From Nymphaea colorata (lineage: Eukaryota; Streptophyta; Magnoliopsida; Nymphaeales; Nymphaeaceae): 64,000 nucleotides of DNA. A model generated the notes under the pieces. It ran no database searches. It had not been told where the DNA came from and saw only the letters and a list, made by a program, of their open reading frames with translations. How positions within the stretch are numbered: position 1 is the stretch's first letter; each line of letters begins with the position of its first letter. Location of the stretch: the NCBI RefSeq assembly GCF_008831285.2, contig NC_045139.1, forward strand, positions 27,436,808 to 27,500,807, written 5' to 3'. The translations under genes were made by a program, and so were the position numbers. This document shows positions 1 to 13,283 of this stretch, piece by piece.

Positions 1-382
1 TGTGTTGTCTGGGAATGGTCATGTTTAATGTGGCATTTGGATGACAACATAAAATCAGGTTTTGAAGGCAAACCTAGTTTTGTCTCCAAAACCAAGTATT
101 TGGACTGCGTAGATGCCATTTATAAGCTAGTTTGGGGAAATCCTAGTTTTGCAAAAACCTGGGTTTTGTAAAAGGAAATGAAAAAGTTGAATGCTCAGTA
201 GTAAACTCATATCACCTCCTATTCCGCAAATGAGGTAGAACATGGTACAAGAGTCTTGGTTCCTTGAACTCATTATGCTTCTTATAATTCCTTCAATCTA
301 ACACATTTGGTCTTAATTCATTTTTGTGTTGAACATAATCTTATGAAAAGTTACATTTAAAGAAAAGTACTGGAAATATGCA

Positions 383-815
383 ATGACTAATGAGCTAAAT
401 TCCTTAGAAGAAAGGTATGAGATATGGTGAAACTTTTTGGCTTAAGAGCATGCCATTGGTTGTAAATAAGTATATAAAGTTAAGGCAAAGGCAAATGGGA
501 CAATTGAATGCTACAATGCAAAGATTGGTTAACGATTAGGTTAGTTTGGAGTTGAAACGGATTGTTGCTCTTGCTGCACAAAATAGCTAATATACGAACG
601 TTGCTCATAGTGACCTAACCAAGGTATTGAGACTTACAGCATTTAACTGTGAAGGGTGTATCCTTAAGTAATCATGGTGAATTATTCATAAAACATCTAT
701 ATAGATACTTTGACTTAGAAGGAATGATTTGCAAACTAAATAAAACATTATGTGGTTCAGCAAACCCCAAGAGCATAGTATGAAAAAATATATTCTCCAA
801 AAAAAAGTTAGAGCT
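383..815 (+). pseudogene. Ty1/copia reverse transcriptase relic
   Basis: Plus-strand translation, broken by stops and frameshifts, gives recognisable copia RT pieces: NELNSLEE near the start, then AIGCK-stop-VYKVKAKANGTIE, and about 250 bp further on a piece with EGMICKLNKTLCG, the usual CKL.KSLYGLKQ region. No open frame survives. It points opposite to the copia relic at 1620-4666, so it is a separate insertion. Assignment rests on motif order only; moderate confidence. Confidence 0.6.
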
Positions 816-1131
816 TGAACTTATCGTGATCCAACTTTCTTCATGTCCTCAATATAGAAAAAGAAGTGCATACTTCTCATCATGTAAGTAATATGATTCT
901 TACTTATTATGAGTTCATAGAAACTGAAGTTACAAAAAAATTGGCTCAAATTGTTGAGGTGAAAGGTCTTGGTTACTTGAAGTACACCCATCAACTAGAG
1001 TATTATACATCCATCGTTTGCAGTCCAAAAGAGTAGCGACCATGATAATCGAACTGATGGATCAACTTTCACTAGCCCACCAGCTTGACCAGCTACACTA
1101 TGCCCCTTCGGTTATAGCTAAGAGTTGAGGT

Positions 1132-1440
1132 GGGCATCAGGACGGGTACCCGTTGAGTACCCGGCCTGATTAGGCCCAGGCCCGGGCTAGAGAAAACCGG
1201 CTCGGGACAGCCCTACAGGTACCCAATTCAGCCCAATAGATTTTAAATATTATTTTTTAATTAATAACATATATTTTATTATTAAAAACATATTTTATAT
1301 CCAAAAGAATATATTTAAAAAAAATTATTGTAACGGGGCCAAGCTGGGCCCGGGCTTGAGTTTTGGAACATCAGATCAGCCCGAACCAGGCTCTTATCAG
1401 GCCGAGCCAGGCTGGGCTAGGCCTTCCGATGCCCCGATTC
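1132..1440. repeat. MITE-like repeat with GGGCATC/GATGCCC ends
   Basis: A block beginning GGGCATCAGGACGGGTACCCG and ending CTTCCGATGCCCC. GC-rich, self-complementary ends (GGGCATC against GATGCCC, and runs of GGCCCAGGCCCGGGC against GGGCCCGGGCTT) flank an AT-rich core at about 1235-1330. Terminal inversion with an AT-rich middle and no ORF suggests a small non-autonomous DNA element. I could not define a target site duplication. Confidence 0.45.
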
Positions 1441-1639
1441 CCAGGCCTAGCTAGGAGTACTTGGATGCACTTGGCCTTATGAACTTTGTGTTTCTTCAAC
1501 AACAAGGCTAACTTGTGCCCTCATTTATAATACATCGGATCTAGATATGAGTCCAGATCCATGACATATTCTCACCATCCCTAAAGTTGTGTATGGTTTG
1601 GAATCATGAACTATTTTGCCTTTTAGCATTCAAAATTGT

Positions 1640-2346
1640 CTTTTTAAGTCATTTAGTGAAAAGTTCCGCTATTTGATCATTGATGTGAACAAACTTGTAC
1701 TTAATGACTTCCTCTTTAACTTGTGTTGAATTGCTGGTCAATCTCTATATGTTTCACTCCATTGTGATGAACTAGATGGAAAGGCATGTCGATTGCACTT
1801 TGATTATCACATAAGGAAACTGAAAGAGTCAAGTGATGTCTCACCCAAGTAGTAGCATTAGTTTTTGCCATTAACCTATATTCTACCTCTATATTTGATT
1901 AGGCTACAACACTTTGTTTTTTGTAGTCCATGAATATCAAATTTCCTCCAATAAAAACATTATATTATCCTCATTGAGATATCCTAGCCAATCTACATCA
2001 TTATAAACAGTTAAATATGTCATTTTATGCTTAACTAAATGAATTTGTAAATTATTCTGTTTCCCACAGTCCCCTTTAAATATCACAAGATGTGCTTAAC
2101 GACCTCCGTATAGTCAGTATCTAGTTCATGTATGAATAGGGATATCTGATTCATCGCGTAAACAATATCTAGTTGTGTAAAAGTTAGGTACTGTGTGGCA
2201 ATTGTTTTACAATCCTTCATCCTTGCATTCATGTATCCACTAAATGTTTGTGTTAAGGACATTATGTTTTCCTTTGGGTCAACTTCCATACCAAGAAAGT
2301 AACAGAAATCCCCAAGATATTTCATTTTCAATTTTTTATTGAGCAA
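1640..2346 (-). pseudogene. Copia RT C-terminus and RNase H relic (element 1)
   Basis: The frame at 2083-2346 contains KYLGDFCYFLGMEV, the segment that follows the catalytic core in copia RTs, then QTFSGYMN and DIVYAMNQISLF. Below it, in broken frames, come DWLGYLNED and IEVEYRLMA (typically DWAG... and AEAEY... in copia RNase H) and a HIEID-like segment. Multiple stops; inactive. Confidence 0.65.
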
Positions 2347-3018
2347 TCTTTTTACAGCCTAATATGCTCACTTGAAATCCTTGTTATAATAACATTATCA
2401 GTATTAATAAAAAGTAAATTAGTTACTGTACATGAATAAGGAATGGTACAGTTTTGATATCTAAAACTCATGCTTCTAGATCTCACATGAGAAACTATTG
2501 GGCAGGGATCTAGATGGCTATTTCAAGTTAGATATCAATTTCTTCCATTTACAAATATAACCTCTTGAATCTCCTTGCATATATCTTAGTGGTTGCTTTA
2601 TATAGACTTCTTCCTTTAAATTACAACAAAGGAATACACTCTTGACATCAAGTTGGCTAATCTTCCAACCATGCTCTATTGATGGGGTCAAAAGGATTCA
2701 GATTGTTTCATTTGTACAAAAGGATTGAACGTTTCTTTGTAATCCTACCTTATTGTGCAGACCCTTGGCAACAAGACAAGATCTATATCTCTCCATGCTC
2801 TATTAACTTAATATTATATACTCATTTGCATTCATTTTTTTAACAGGCATGAGCAGTATTTCTCAAGTATCACACTCGTGAACCACCTCTTTCTCATCAT
2901 TCATAGCCTCAATTCACGTCCTTGAATTTATGATCATGTGAAATACTATGGGATCCTCCTCTTTATCTATGGCAGATATAAGTAACTGAAATTTTATGGA
3001 AAAGTTATCATAATTCAC

Positions 3019-3756
3019 TCATATTTCAATTGGGTGCCGAGATTTAGATGATTGTGTGAAAGTGAAGATAAGGAAACTAGACATACTAGGATCTGCATCT
3101 ATAAGGCCATACGAAGGAGCTTTAGTTTCTCTTTCATATGAGCTATAAACAGTTCCTTTATATATGCCTTCTTCTAAGTTATCCTGTGGAGGCGATGATA
3201 TGTCAATAACTTGATGAAACACTTGTGTAGCATTGTAGAAACTCCACATAACAGGTATCCTGTGGGTTAGCAAATAGCTACGAGCCATTGATAGTATATT
3301 TGTACCCTTTCCAACAAATTAGAGACTTCAAAGGGTTGCTGACCAAAGTTAAGTTCATCAACGTTGGAAGATATTTGTTTGCTTTTCTTGGCAAGATTGT
3401 AGCATTTGTATCCTTTATATCCACTAACATATCCAACAAACTTGTACTTAACTGTCTTCTCTTGTAATTTGTTCTTTTGTTACTTAATAATATAAACATA
3501 ACATATACTCTCAAAAACTCAGAGATTATTGTAATTAGGGCAAGTGCAAAAGAGTAGCAAAAAATAGGGATTCATCATCAAGAATGCTCATAGGTAACTG
3601 ATTTACCACATATACAAGACTATAGAAAGCCTCAAACCATAAGCTAGTGGCAAGATTGTTGCTATGCACCATAATCATGACATTTTTTATAATATGCTTG
3701 TATTTGGGTTCTACAGTCCTATTATGTAGCACATGTAGAAGAAACACAATTCTCAT
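3019..3756 (-). pseudogene. Copia integrase and linker relic (element 1)
   Basis: The frame at 3535-3756 has NRTVEPKYKHIIKN (copia: QNG.AERKHRHI), then LWFEAFYSLVYVVNQLP (copia: FW..A...A.YLINRLP). The frames at 3278-3514 and 3019-3288 hold the post-integrase linker. Three frames are needed to follow it, so it cannot encode an integrase. Confidence 0.65.
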
Positions 3757-4342
3757 TATCCCATTAATCTAGAGGTAATGAATAAACTAACTACATGTGA
3801 ATCACTGCCACCACTAAATTAAAATAGGAGAATTCATTTAGAATAAGGTTATGAAAAAATTGAAAAGGAAAAACACTTTAGATTTGCTTTTCCTAAAGTA
3901 AATCCACTTGTAACATGAGTACTTGTTAACAAAGACGAAGATAGTCTGACTTATAGAAGTAGAGGACTGGGCATTAGACATCAAAACAAACAATTTTGAG
4001 AGGACTTGAAGCCTTTTTACTAGTAAAGTACAAAAAAGTATATAACTTTTGCATAACCGATAACTAGAATACTTTTCATTCCTAAAATTGTCTTTGATAT
4101 TATATTGTGGAATAAAATTACTCGACACCTACAATTTAACAAAATGACTTCCACAGCATCCTAATCTAATATGTGAAAGATTTAACTTATTAAATTTAGA
4201 GACACTAAGAACTAACTTAGACCATTTCAGAAGAAACACTATGCTTTAACCTAAAGGAGTTGTTGACAGTATAATTCTTTTGAAATACACATGTATTCCC
4301 TTGTTTGCCTTCATCAAATGTTCTTGTGTGACGATATGTGAC

Positions 4343-4666
4343 CTACACAAAAGAAGTAAATTCAATTGAGGTATTATCATCCACAAACTTAGAAACAAAA
4401 ACAACATTTTCCCTAATATTGAGAGCATGATAAACATTCAAAAGTGATAGTTGGGGATTGGATATTAGAATATCAGAGTTTCCAAAGTAGGTAATGGCAT
4501 GATGAGATCTATCTCCAATGACTATTCTACCTGTTTGCATCCCAAAAAATGTTTGGTTTTGGAGTGCTCCAGAAAAAAGAGGTTTTGTATTGAAATGAGA
4601 GAGAAAGGGACTCGTCCGTCGGTACAAGGATTGACTGTTCCCGTTGTCTTTACCGGAGGTAATCAA
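4343..4666 (-). pseudogene. Copia protease/pre-integrase relic (element 1)
   Basis: About 107 residues. GDRSHHAITYFGNSDI followed by LLNVYHALNIRENVVFVSKF matches the segment downstream of the aspartic protease active site in copia polyproteins, where it normally reads as the fold leading to NLLSVSK. The DSGA active site itself is not in this open part. Confidence 0.6.
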
Positions 4667-4899
4667 TTCAAGGGCTATGTTTATTCTTGATGCATTTCAT
4701 TTAAACTTAAACATCTTTTGCATTCTAAATGCGGTGTTGTGTTTGATAAAATGTTGAAGATTTGATGTTTCAAACTTTTGAAAAAGTTCTTGAAGAATCA
4801 CTTGAGAATCTAAGTAGGTTTGAGAAATTTATGCATTGTCTGGAAAGCTTGAGAAATCATTTTGAAGTGAGTAGTGAGTGAGTGAAAATGCATAAATGC

Positions 4900-6440
4900 A
4901 TTGATCCTATATGATCAAAAGAGAATAATTCATTCCTACCATAACATTCATCTAAAAGCATTCCTACCATAACATACATCTAAGATTTTTATTTCTACAA
5001 TTGTCATAAATATTTTTATAGAGAAAGAAAAGTTTTTGAAAATAGAATGGGGTTGTAGACCATCAAGCATGAACCCAATATTAGGTCATTACTTGAATTT
5101 TGGTTTTGATGAAGCCAGCAAATGAGAAATTAAAACCTTAAATCATGAGAGAAAAATATTTGAAAGAATGAAAAAGAGGAAAGACTTGAATGTAAGAAGA
5201 ATGTGGAGAAAAAGAGTGAGAATGAGATTTTGAAATCCCAAAATAAAAGATTTGCAAAAAAAGGGAGATACATATGTATACATATATGAAAGTTTTATGG
5301 AAATGAAGTATCACATCGAATGGAGAGAGAGAAGATGATTGTAGAAAGAGAGACAGAGATTTTAAAATGAAATACACGTATATATATTCATATATACGTA
5401 TATAAGAGTTTGTAAAAGAATATGTTAAATCATAAAGAGAGAATAACAAAGAAAGGTACTCATGTATACATATATATATAACATGTATATACGTATATGT
5501 CTTCATAACAATGAAAATCAAGAAATGACTTAAAATTATCTGACTTTGATTTTTATGTAGGTCGGAGAGGAACTTGGGCTCATGCAAGAGCCTAAGTTAA
5601 GTCTTCAAAGCCGCATTAGAGAAGGTTCTTGCTTTCAAAAATCTTTTGAAAAGCATGATTTCAAATATTTTATATATGAATATAAAACATAATTATTTCA
5701 TTTGTTACAAGGGAATATGTTTCATCCGCTGCTGGGTATAGTAGAAAATCAATCACACATAAAATGAGAAGCAATACATTCATTGGGGTTCCTAATCAGG
5801 TGATTAAAAAAGAAACTAAGCGTAATAACATGAAAATGCATATTAACATGTACATATTCGTGAGCCTTTTCCGGGTTGCACAAATCTCAACCTCAAAAAT
5901 TAACATAAGAATAAAGAGATCCCCTAACCATACCTTCATTCTCACAGTGCATTCATATAAATGAGGAAAATCAGCAACATTTAAGAGAAGAGAGAAACAT
6001 GTTTCTCTCCTAAAATGAAATCATATTTCACATTCTCATGCTCCTGGTGCACTCAAGAATAGCTCTTGACTCCGAATGAGAGATTTGAGAGCTATCTTAC
6101 ATGGCCATGGAGAGATGAAGAGAGAAAGAAAAACAAAATAAGAACTACATACATATACTATCTTCTCATGCTCTCTTGAAGAGTTGGAACTTGAAGAAGA
6201 AGAGAAAGAGAAGAAGAAGCATTATAAATCCCCTAAGGGTTAGCCCATGCCCAAAATGGAGGATTGTGTGGGTATTTATAGAGTGTTTTGAAGCGAAAAT
6301 TCAAAATTCAATTTCTTTTGAATTTAAAAAGAATTTCATGTGAATTTCAAGTATTTTTGAATAATTTAGTTTTTTTAAATAGGCTTTGACTAAATGGGAT
6401 TGGTCATTAGCTCTACAAACACACATTTGGGGTGTGAGCA
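4900..6440. other. No recognisable gene
   Basis: AT-rich sequence with short TATA/TACA runs near 5380-5500. Open frames here (for example 149 codons on the minus strand at 5138-5587) are low-complexity translations of these runs. I see no family signature, LTR or RNA gene. Confidence 0.5.
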
Positions 6441-6519
6441 GCGCTATTGCCCACCAAAAAATGCCAAAACCACCCTCCAAGGGGCGGTTTTTTTCATCAA
6501 AATAGGAGGACTCAGCATG

Positions 6520-6712
6520 CTAGGCACTGTTTGCGCATGGTGCACTGTGTGAGCGCACTGCGCGCGACAACACGCGATGCGCTACCATGCGCGATGTGCG
6601 AAGGTGCGCTTTCTCGCACGAGCACTCACGCGTGATGGCGAGCTCGTGCGTGGCACGCATCATGCGAAGGTGCGCTCGCGCGTGGTGTGCTAGCTCACGC
6701 CGTAGCGTGTTG
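6520..6712. other. CpG-rich GCGC/GTGC tract
   Basis: About 190 bp dense in GCGC, CGCG, GTGCG and TGCGC words inside very AT-rich flanks. It includes the repeated phrase GCGAAGGTGCGCT at about 6598 and 6664. Such tracts occur in some plant retrotransposon LTRs and leaders, but no LTR boundary or PBS is visible here. It may be a remnant of one, or local GC-rich minisatellite growth. Confidence 0.4.
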
Positions 6713-8160
6713 TTTTTTTTTAATTATTTTTTATTTTTTTAAATTTAAATAAAATCAAAATGAAATAAAAAATATTGTTTATATGGAAGCATAAAACATT
6801 TTTTATTTAAAATGTAAAAAAAAGTTTTTGTCAAAAATGGGCAGCCGACTCCATGTTGAGCTAACTTCATGCTCGTTTTGAATCCGAATTCGGTTCAATT
6901 AGCCATCGGCATGTTCTAGTGAGTGGGTTAAGCTTCAAAAACATATTTTTGGTGTGAGAATGAAGCATAAAACAAAAGGAAGGTCTGTGCACGTGCGCAG
7001 TGCTCATAGCACCAGACTTTGTTGTTTCGAACTCGATTTTGGATTTTGAGTTTGAAATGCTTGATTTGGATCTAAATTTCGGTTTAAAAATTCATTTTAG
7101 ATCGAATAGTTGCAAATTTGTTTTGGGTCTAGGATTAAATTTGAATATAGTATTTTTGGACAAATTTGGGGTGATAACACTACATTACCCAAATCAACGT
7201 ACTACTTTCTTGCTTTAGATTTAGCTCAGCATGGGTAGACATCAATAGTTCCTTGATTTTCAATGTGTTATTTTTAGCATTGTTCTCCTTCTTGTCAGTA
7301 ACATGAATTTTTTTTTTGTTTGTAGATTTTACCAACAATTTGTTTTTATATGACATTATTTATTGTAGATAAAGTAGGTAGGAGCTAGCTCTATTATATT
7401 ATGTTAGGGGGCATGCTAAATGTAGACAATAATCATTATCATTATTCACCATATCATCTATGGTCTCGTCCTCTTCTTCCACGATTTTTGTAGCCTTATT
7501 CTCCTCTCCTATAAAAAACTATGGTAGCTAGTACATCTCGTGAATCACCTTGAAGTGAAGACTTTCCCACTAAAAAGCTTTTGAAGATCGCCTTACATTT
7601 GATCAATATAACATGAAGTGTTCTATATATTGGTAATTTTGAGAGGTTCATCGAAGAAGTGACCAACAAGTTATAATCTGATCCGTGCCCACTCAAAACT
7701 TACTGTATTTGTTCTCATCACTAATCGGAGATCCTACTAGGGCCAACTGATGTGTAATTGACTTTATTTTGTTTAAAAAATTTTACTCAAACATTGACCC
7801 CCTATGAATCATCTGAAATTCTTTCTTTGGGAATACAATATTAGATTGGACACGTGAATAGTTTAAGCCAACATCTCCCAAAGCTCTATGGCTGCACAAG
7901 AGCCTGCAACTTTCACTAGTACCACTTGAGACAGTATGGAACTTATACAACACGCATGTGATCCTTCTTCTCCTAACTATCTTGCTTTGGATTACTGACA
8001 AGTACTATGTAAGCTTTTTTTTTTTTTATTTCTCCTCATGTGAAATGAATTATGGTGGGTCTGGCTTACTTCCATCCATATGACTAAGAAGACCACGACT
8101 TTGAATAAATGGTACAATTTGCTTTTTCCATGTCAAATAGTTGGTAATTCAATTTCACAT
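6713..8160. other. No recognisable gene
   Basis: AT-rich sequence after the GC tract. Short open frames at 7000-7218 (+), 7496-7696 (-) and 7783-8001 (-) show no motif I recognise. Given the neighbouring copia relics this is probably decayed transposon sequence, but I cannot show it. Confidence 0.4.
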
Positions 8161-8494
8161 ACGCTAGACATGGCAAAAAGCTTGAGAAAATATTTGATTG
8201 AGGATTGGAAGAATCCTGAGGAAAGGAAAAGAAGCAAAGCATACTAAAGAAAAAGGAAGTTTTAGGACCATGCTAAATTTGAAAAAAGAATGTATTGACA
8301 AGGCGGGTGCACAATACTGTATGCTACTACCAACACTATCAGTAGAAATGAACTTAATGATAGGATGAAGAGTACACTGTCGTTTGCCTTTGCATAAGGC
8401 AATAAGTAAATCCAAAGATATTTCAAAAGTATCCTGAGGAGGAGGATCAGTGATGTCAGGTATACTTACATCCTGAGAAGCAACTAGTGGGCAG

Positions 8495-9290
8495 TCATGA
8501 GCAGAAATATGTCGATGAGTGTAAACCAGTGGGGAGATCATGGAATCTGCTGACACTTAGAGGAGAATCACAAGGAGTAGACTGAAGAGAAAATGGTGGT
8601 ATATGTAAAGGAATAAACGATGACATGTCTAATAACAGTGAAGTAGAGTGAAAATAAGGGCATGACTCAAAGAATGTAACATCTACATTGATGTACTGCT
8701 TATTAGCATGGGAGTCAAAACAAATATAACCCTTTTGGTGTTTTAGGTAGCCAATGAAAACACATTGAATTGAAGCACCAAATTTGTCTCTATTGGGGCC
8801 AAGGATGTAAACAAAGCAAGTACACCTAAACACTTTAGGTGGAAGAGAAAATAGAGGTCTATCTAGATAGAAAAATTGAATAAGAATTTAATTGCCAATA
8901 GACGATGATAGAAAAAAGTTAATCAGGTAGCATGCAGTGAGAATTACATCACCACAAAATTGAGTCAAAACACAACTATACGAGACATATCAAGTAACTG
9001 ACAACGTTTACGTTCAACAATACCATTTTGTTAAGAAGTATGGAGAAATGTAAATTGAGGGCAATTTCATATTTAATGTAAAAGTACAAAAATGTATTGG
9101 ATTTGAATTCAAGAGCATTATCAGTGCAGATGTTTTTTGACAATAGAACCAAATTGAGTCTTCATTTAATAATAAAATTTTGAAGAATACAAACAACTTC
9201 ATACCTATCTTTTAACAAGAATAGCCAACTAAGACGAGAAAAATCATCAACAATGACAAGATAATATCTAAACTTGGTCTGGCTAGGCCC
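8495..9290 (-). pseudogene. Copia integrase fragment (element 2)
   Basis: Several frames carry the C-terminal half of a copia integrase. RCTCFVYILGPNRDKF and QCVFIGYLKHQKGYICFD at 8700-8833 are the GY..KGY signature at its end. Upstream, in broken frames, are the T.LRTDNA.E-like and S.PYTSQQNG-like regions (seen here as NICTDNALEF and ISPYFLTKW). Stops and frameshifts throughout. Confidence 0.65.
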
Positions 9291-9919
9291 CCAAACATCA
9301 ACATGAAACAGATAAAAACAACATGACTAGATGGGCTAATACTAGAAGGAAAACTACTTTTAGTGTGTTTGCCCAATTGACAGCCTCACACTAAAATGAC
9401 TCAGATACTGAAGCGATGCAGTGAGGTAAATAAGTAAGGATGACTGCAAAAGTGTTTCGAAGCCCTGGAATCAACAATCCACACGGTACCTGGTTCACGG
9501 AAAAAATACTACCAACAAATAAAGAAAGATCCATCACAACATTAGAGGCAACTGCAGACGTCATGGCAGGGAGAGACTGCTGACCCATAAGCTGATCATA
9601 CTCTGGCTCATGGTCACAGTAGAGCTATTAGGAGTCATCAAGGAAGGAGTCCCTCCAAGTGGTATAGCGGCTCAGAAAGAACCTACATGAATTTGAGAAG
9701 TGAAGGTCCCTTTGCCACCTGAAGTACTAAATCCTCTACCCTAAGAAATTGAAGTAGGATGACCATGTTTGTCCCAATACCTATCTTTTAAATATTCTTA
9801 TTTTTCACAATATGTATACTGAAATCACCCTCTGGCACCTACACCACGACCTAAGCCTCTTGCCCTTGTGGCTATCCACACCTTGTAGACATAGCTAAGT
9901 CAGTAGCAGGAGCCTTACT

Positions 9920-10165
9920 TTAGGGCTGAGAGAGAGAGACAATCAATCTATTGAGTCTATTATATGCCTCAACAAGATCTAGAATCTCTGCTCTAGCAAG
10001 CATATGTACTTTAGTTGCCTCAAACTTAGGTGACAGACCAGCCAAGAACTTTGCCATCATTGTCTGCTCAAAATGCGTCTTATAGCATGCCTGACAAGGA
10101 GGTCGAAGGGCTTTCAATTGTTCATATGCTGCTTTAATTGAAGCAAAGTATTGAGACAATTCCAA
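9920..10165 (-). pseudogene. Copia Gag (UBN2-type) fragment (element 2)
   Basis: Open frame of 81 residues with LSQYFASIKAAYEQLKALRP and then KFLAGLSPKFE, the pattern of plant copia capsid domains (sYY..LK.LWeEL...rP, then FL.GLn..f). It is followed in broken frames by a cysteine-histidine remnant ending in KHGHP. Confidence 0.65.
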
Positions 10166-10259
10166 GTCACCCTGCTATAGTTTGAGCAACTTTTCCTCAA
10201 TTTGCAAAATTTTTGAAATATTCTTGTCATGAGAATAAGTCTACCTCAGGAATGTCCAT

Positions 10260-11460
10260 GTGTTTGGTAGTCGTGTAGTAAGCAACTCATTTTGGGTTTT
10301 GAGGATTTGTTTGTTATAGCTCTTCTCTAGTCTTATTAATTGCTGTTCTAGTTATTTTGAGGATTCATTTTTTATTTTCTATTTTGAATTGTTTGATTTT
10401 TTTTATTTTGTTGTATGTCGATTTTGAGTTGAAATTTTGTTGAGCCAATCAAGCTCTGTTAAACATGATTTGATTCTCCATCACTAAAAATGCATTATTT
10501 AAAATGGTGGTAGATGATAATTGAAATTTCTATATGGGATGAATATCTTATCTTCTTGCATTTATAGAGCCTATTTGCAATTTTGAAGCCTTTTGATTGT
10601 GATAAGTAGACTTACGAGATATGAAACCCTATGTTCGAAAAAAATTAGTGAATTCTTTTTAAACATTAAGAGAATGACATTGCACGTAAAGATTCACCTT
10701 ATTTTTTCAGTTACATGTATAAGATCTTGATAATAAGATGGGACAAATGAGTCTCCATGTACACTTGTTAAACCATTAATACTAAGTATTATGAAAAAAA
10801 AAATGACTCTTAGAAGGTTTTGGGAAATCTTCATGGCTCACGATGAAAGCATAGATAGACATGTCTTAATAAAATTATCAGATATCTAAATCAAAAATTT
10901 TGAGTTGACGAACTTTGCCAGGTTTTCTACAAGAGATAGAAAAGGCACATTTTCACTCACAGATAAAAACAATTATCTGCCTATTTCTTGTTGGGTCAAG
11001 CAGGACATATCATATCCTTCAGTACCTTGCTTTTAGGTTTTAAGCTCAACTTACATTTTGAAAAGTATTCACCATATTCAGACAAATAAACTCCGAAAAG
11101 AAAAACATGTGCAAGATTTCATTTATATGTGCATTATTTTTTGGTTTATTTTAGAAAACAAGAAAAAAGGTCAAGAAATGTCAGCAAAAATGATAAAGCG
11201 AGTTCGAATATCTTAATTTATGATTACATAATTCTTCTATTTTATCATTCTCCTAATGTAAAAGAGGAAAAAGCGGGGGACAAACATGAGGTAGAGGAGG
11301 TGGATTAATCATGATCAACTTGATCTTGTAATGATAAATGATGTTTTCTTTTTACTTTAATCTGATGGGGTTATATGTATAAATAAACTATTGATCATTG
11401 GATATGAATTTTACTTCAATTTTGAATTTTTTTTGTTATGTATAGGCACATATGCAGAGT
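10260..11460. other. No recognisable gene
   Basis: AT-rich, no frame longer than about 60 codons, and no repeat boundary recognised. Confidence 0.4.
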
Positions 11461-11792
11461 AATTGGTAGAAACCACATCAATAAGTCAAGGACAACAACT
11501 CCACCCTCAAAGTTGAATGTTAAAAGATTTTTTTGTACAATCTAACTTTGCATATAGGATCTTAAGAATGTATCTATGAGAAACTCATGTTAAGTTAATT
11601 ATTTTTCATTTTAATAATGTGTTATGGCCACCAAGAAATAACATCAAAATTTGAATAGTAAAAGAATTGATATTTTTCACAAAAACAACATGATCCAAGA
11701 CACTTTTAAATTGGTATTTATGAATAACTTTTTTTAACAAGGATTCAAAAGCTATGGTTTTTGTCCCTAATCCAAGTGGTTTGGATATACCA

Positions 11793-11957
<165 letters not shown>

Positions 11958-12345
11958 TTGGTATAAATCAGACCATTAAGTCAAACTAGATTATTTGAAT
12001 GTCATGTCTAAAGTGTTCTATTTTTTTGTTTTTTCAATCTAATCTTTACCGATATGTTCTTAAGAATAGGTAGATGCAAAACATATATTAAGTTTATCAT
12101 TTCTTTGACTTAATAATGTTTATGTAATAAGCAAAAGTAAATGACTCCCATAGCATCAACATTTTTATAATAGAAAAATTGCACATTTTTCATTAGGATA
12201 ACTTGAATCAAAGCATGTTTTATATCAAAATAGTTTTTATAAATACATTAGGATGTTTGTATTTTATTTAAAGTAATTTTTTAGCAAAAAATTTAAAGGA
12301 TCTGGATTTTGTCTCTAACCTAACAGTCTGGTTTATACCAATTTC

Positions 12346-12368
12346 TCTCCCTCTCTCTCTCTCTCTTT

Positions 12369-12400
<32 letters not shown>

Positions 12401-12415
12401 CACACATACACACAT
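12346..12415. repeat. Compound microsatellite (CT)n(TA)n(CA)n
   Basis: Shorter counterpart of the tract at 11799-11957, in the second copy of the duplication. CT, TA and CA parts are each about 15-24 bp. Confidence 0.9.
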
Positions 12416-12419
12416 ATCA

Positions 12420-13280
12420 ATCAATATTGTCGGATGTTGGATAGTTGTCAGATACATAAATCTTAAACATTTAACATTAAAGCCTACAAATCTTAGTTGG
12501 ATCATATACTATCGCTAATGTTGATGTAGTAACCATTTTTTAGCAACAAGCTTTTAATTTTAATTATCTGGTAACGTCCAGCCTCCAGCAGGATTAAATT
12601 GTCTTGGCACACACACACATATAACCATGTTGTACCATTGTAATCACTTTTCCACGTATCCAAAGCTGCACGTCCATACCTGCATCCATATTAATTGTGG
12701 TGCTTTTAGTGACAATAATTTTATTTTTAGCCATCTGACACGTGTGTGTGTGTGTAATCTAAATCCCTTGTTTAGGACATTGGAAAAAGTGGCATTTGTT
12801 CCAGTAGAAAGGAACAACCATTCGAATGATCTTTAGTGCTTTCACCATACTCGGTGGGACCGGTAATAGCTATCAGTTTGTCTTTGCCTATCCCTGCCTT
12901 ATTTTCTTTCACTCGATCTACACTACCTCCATGTATTGATATTGGGTTAGCATTGGAACACGCTATCGAGTTGGTTGTACTCATAGGTGGAGTTGAACAA
13001 CTGTTCCTTGGGACAAGTCTTCAGTCTTCTATGCGATTTATAGGGAAATGCTTGGCTAACGAGTAGTGGCAAAGTTCATCTTTAATAGAAGAGAACGAAG
13101 GAGAGGCTGTTGTGGTTTGGAAGTCATGTAGTCTTACTGCTTCTGACTCCACTACTGCAGTATCTGACATAGGATCTTCATGCTTCAACTACAAAAAAAG
13201 AAATAAGTCTACTTAATTACCAGAATCACCGTTCCAACTATGGACGCTTTTTAGCTCATGTCCATGCCTCCGCAACTCAT
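12420..13280. other. No confident gene
   Basis: Frames of about 70 codons on both strands at 12772-13066 show no clear family. Being next to copia element A, it may be a copia linker remnant on the minus strand, but that is a guess. Short CA/GT runs occur at 12609 and 12742. Confidence 0.35.
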
Positions 13281-13283
13281 ATA

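Larger units (their letters stand above)
1620..4666 (-). mobile_element. Degenerate Ty1/copia element 1 (protease to RNase H)
   Basis: On the minus strand the copia order protease, integrase, RT, RNase H can be followed from about 4666 down to 1620, in many short broken frames. Recognisable parts are listed separately. The usual YVDD site reads as a TDNVIIT-type sequence (DN at 2394-2399). No LTR or PBS could be delimited, so this is an old truncated copy. Confidence 0.7.
8164..10250 (-). mobile_element. Degenerate Ty1/copia element 2 (gag to linker)
   Basis: Minus-strand copia order: gag (UBN2-type) at the top, a zinc-knuckle remnant near 9770-9840, protease near 9440-9500 (WIVDSRASKHF, where DSGAS is expected), integrase 8500-9290, and linker to 8164. 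RT and RNase H are missing and no LTR was found. A DSGA-to-DSRA change and many stops make it inactive. Confidence 0.7.
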
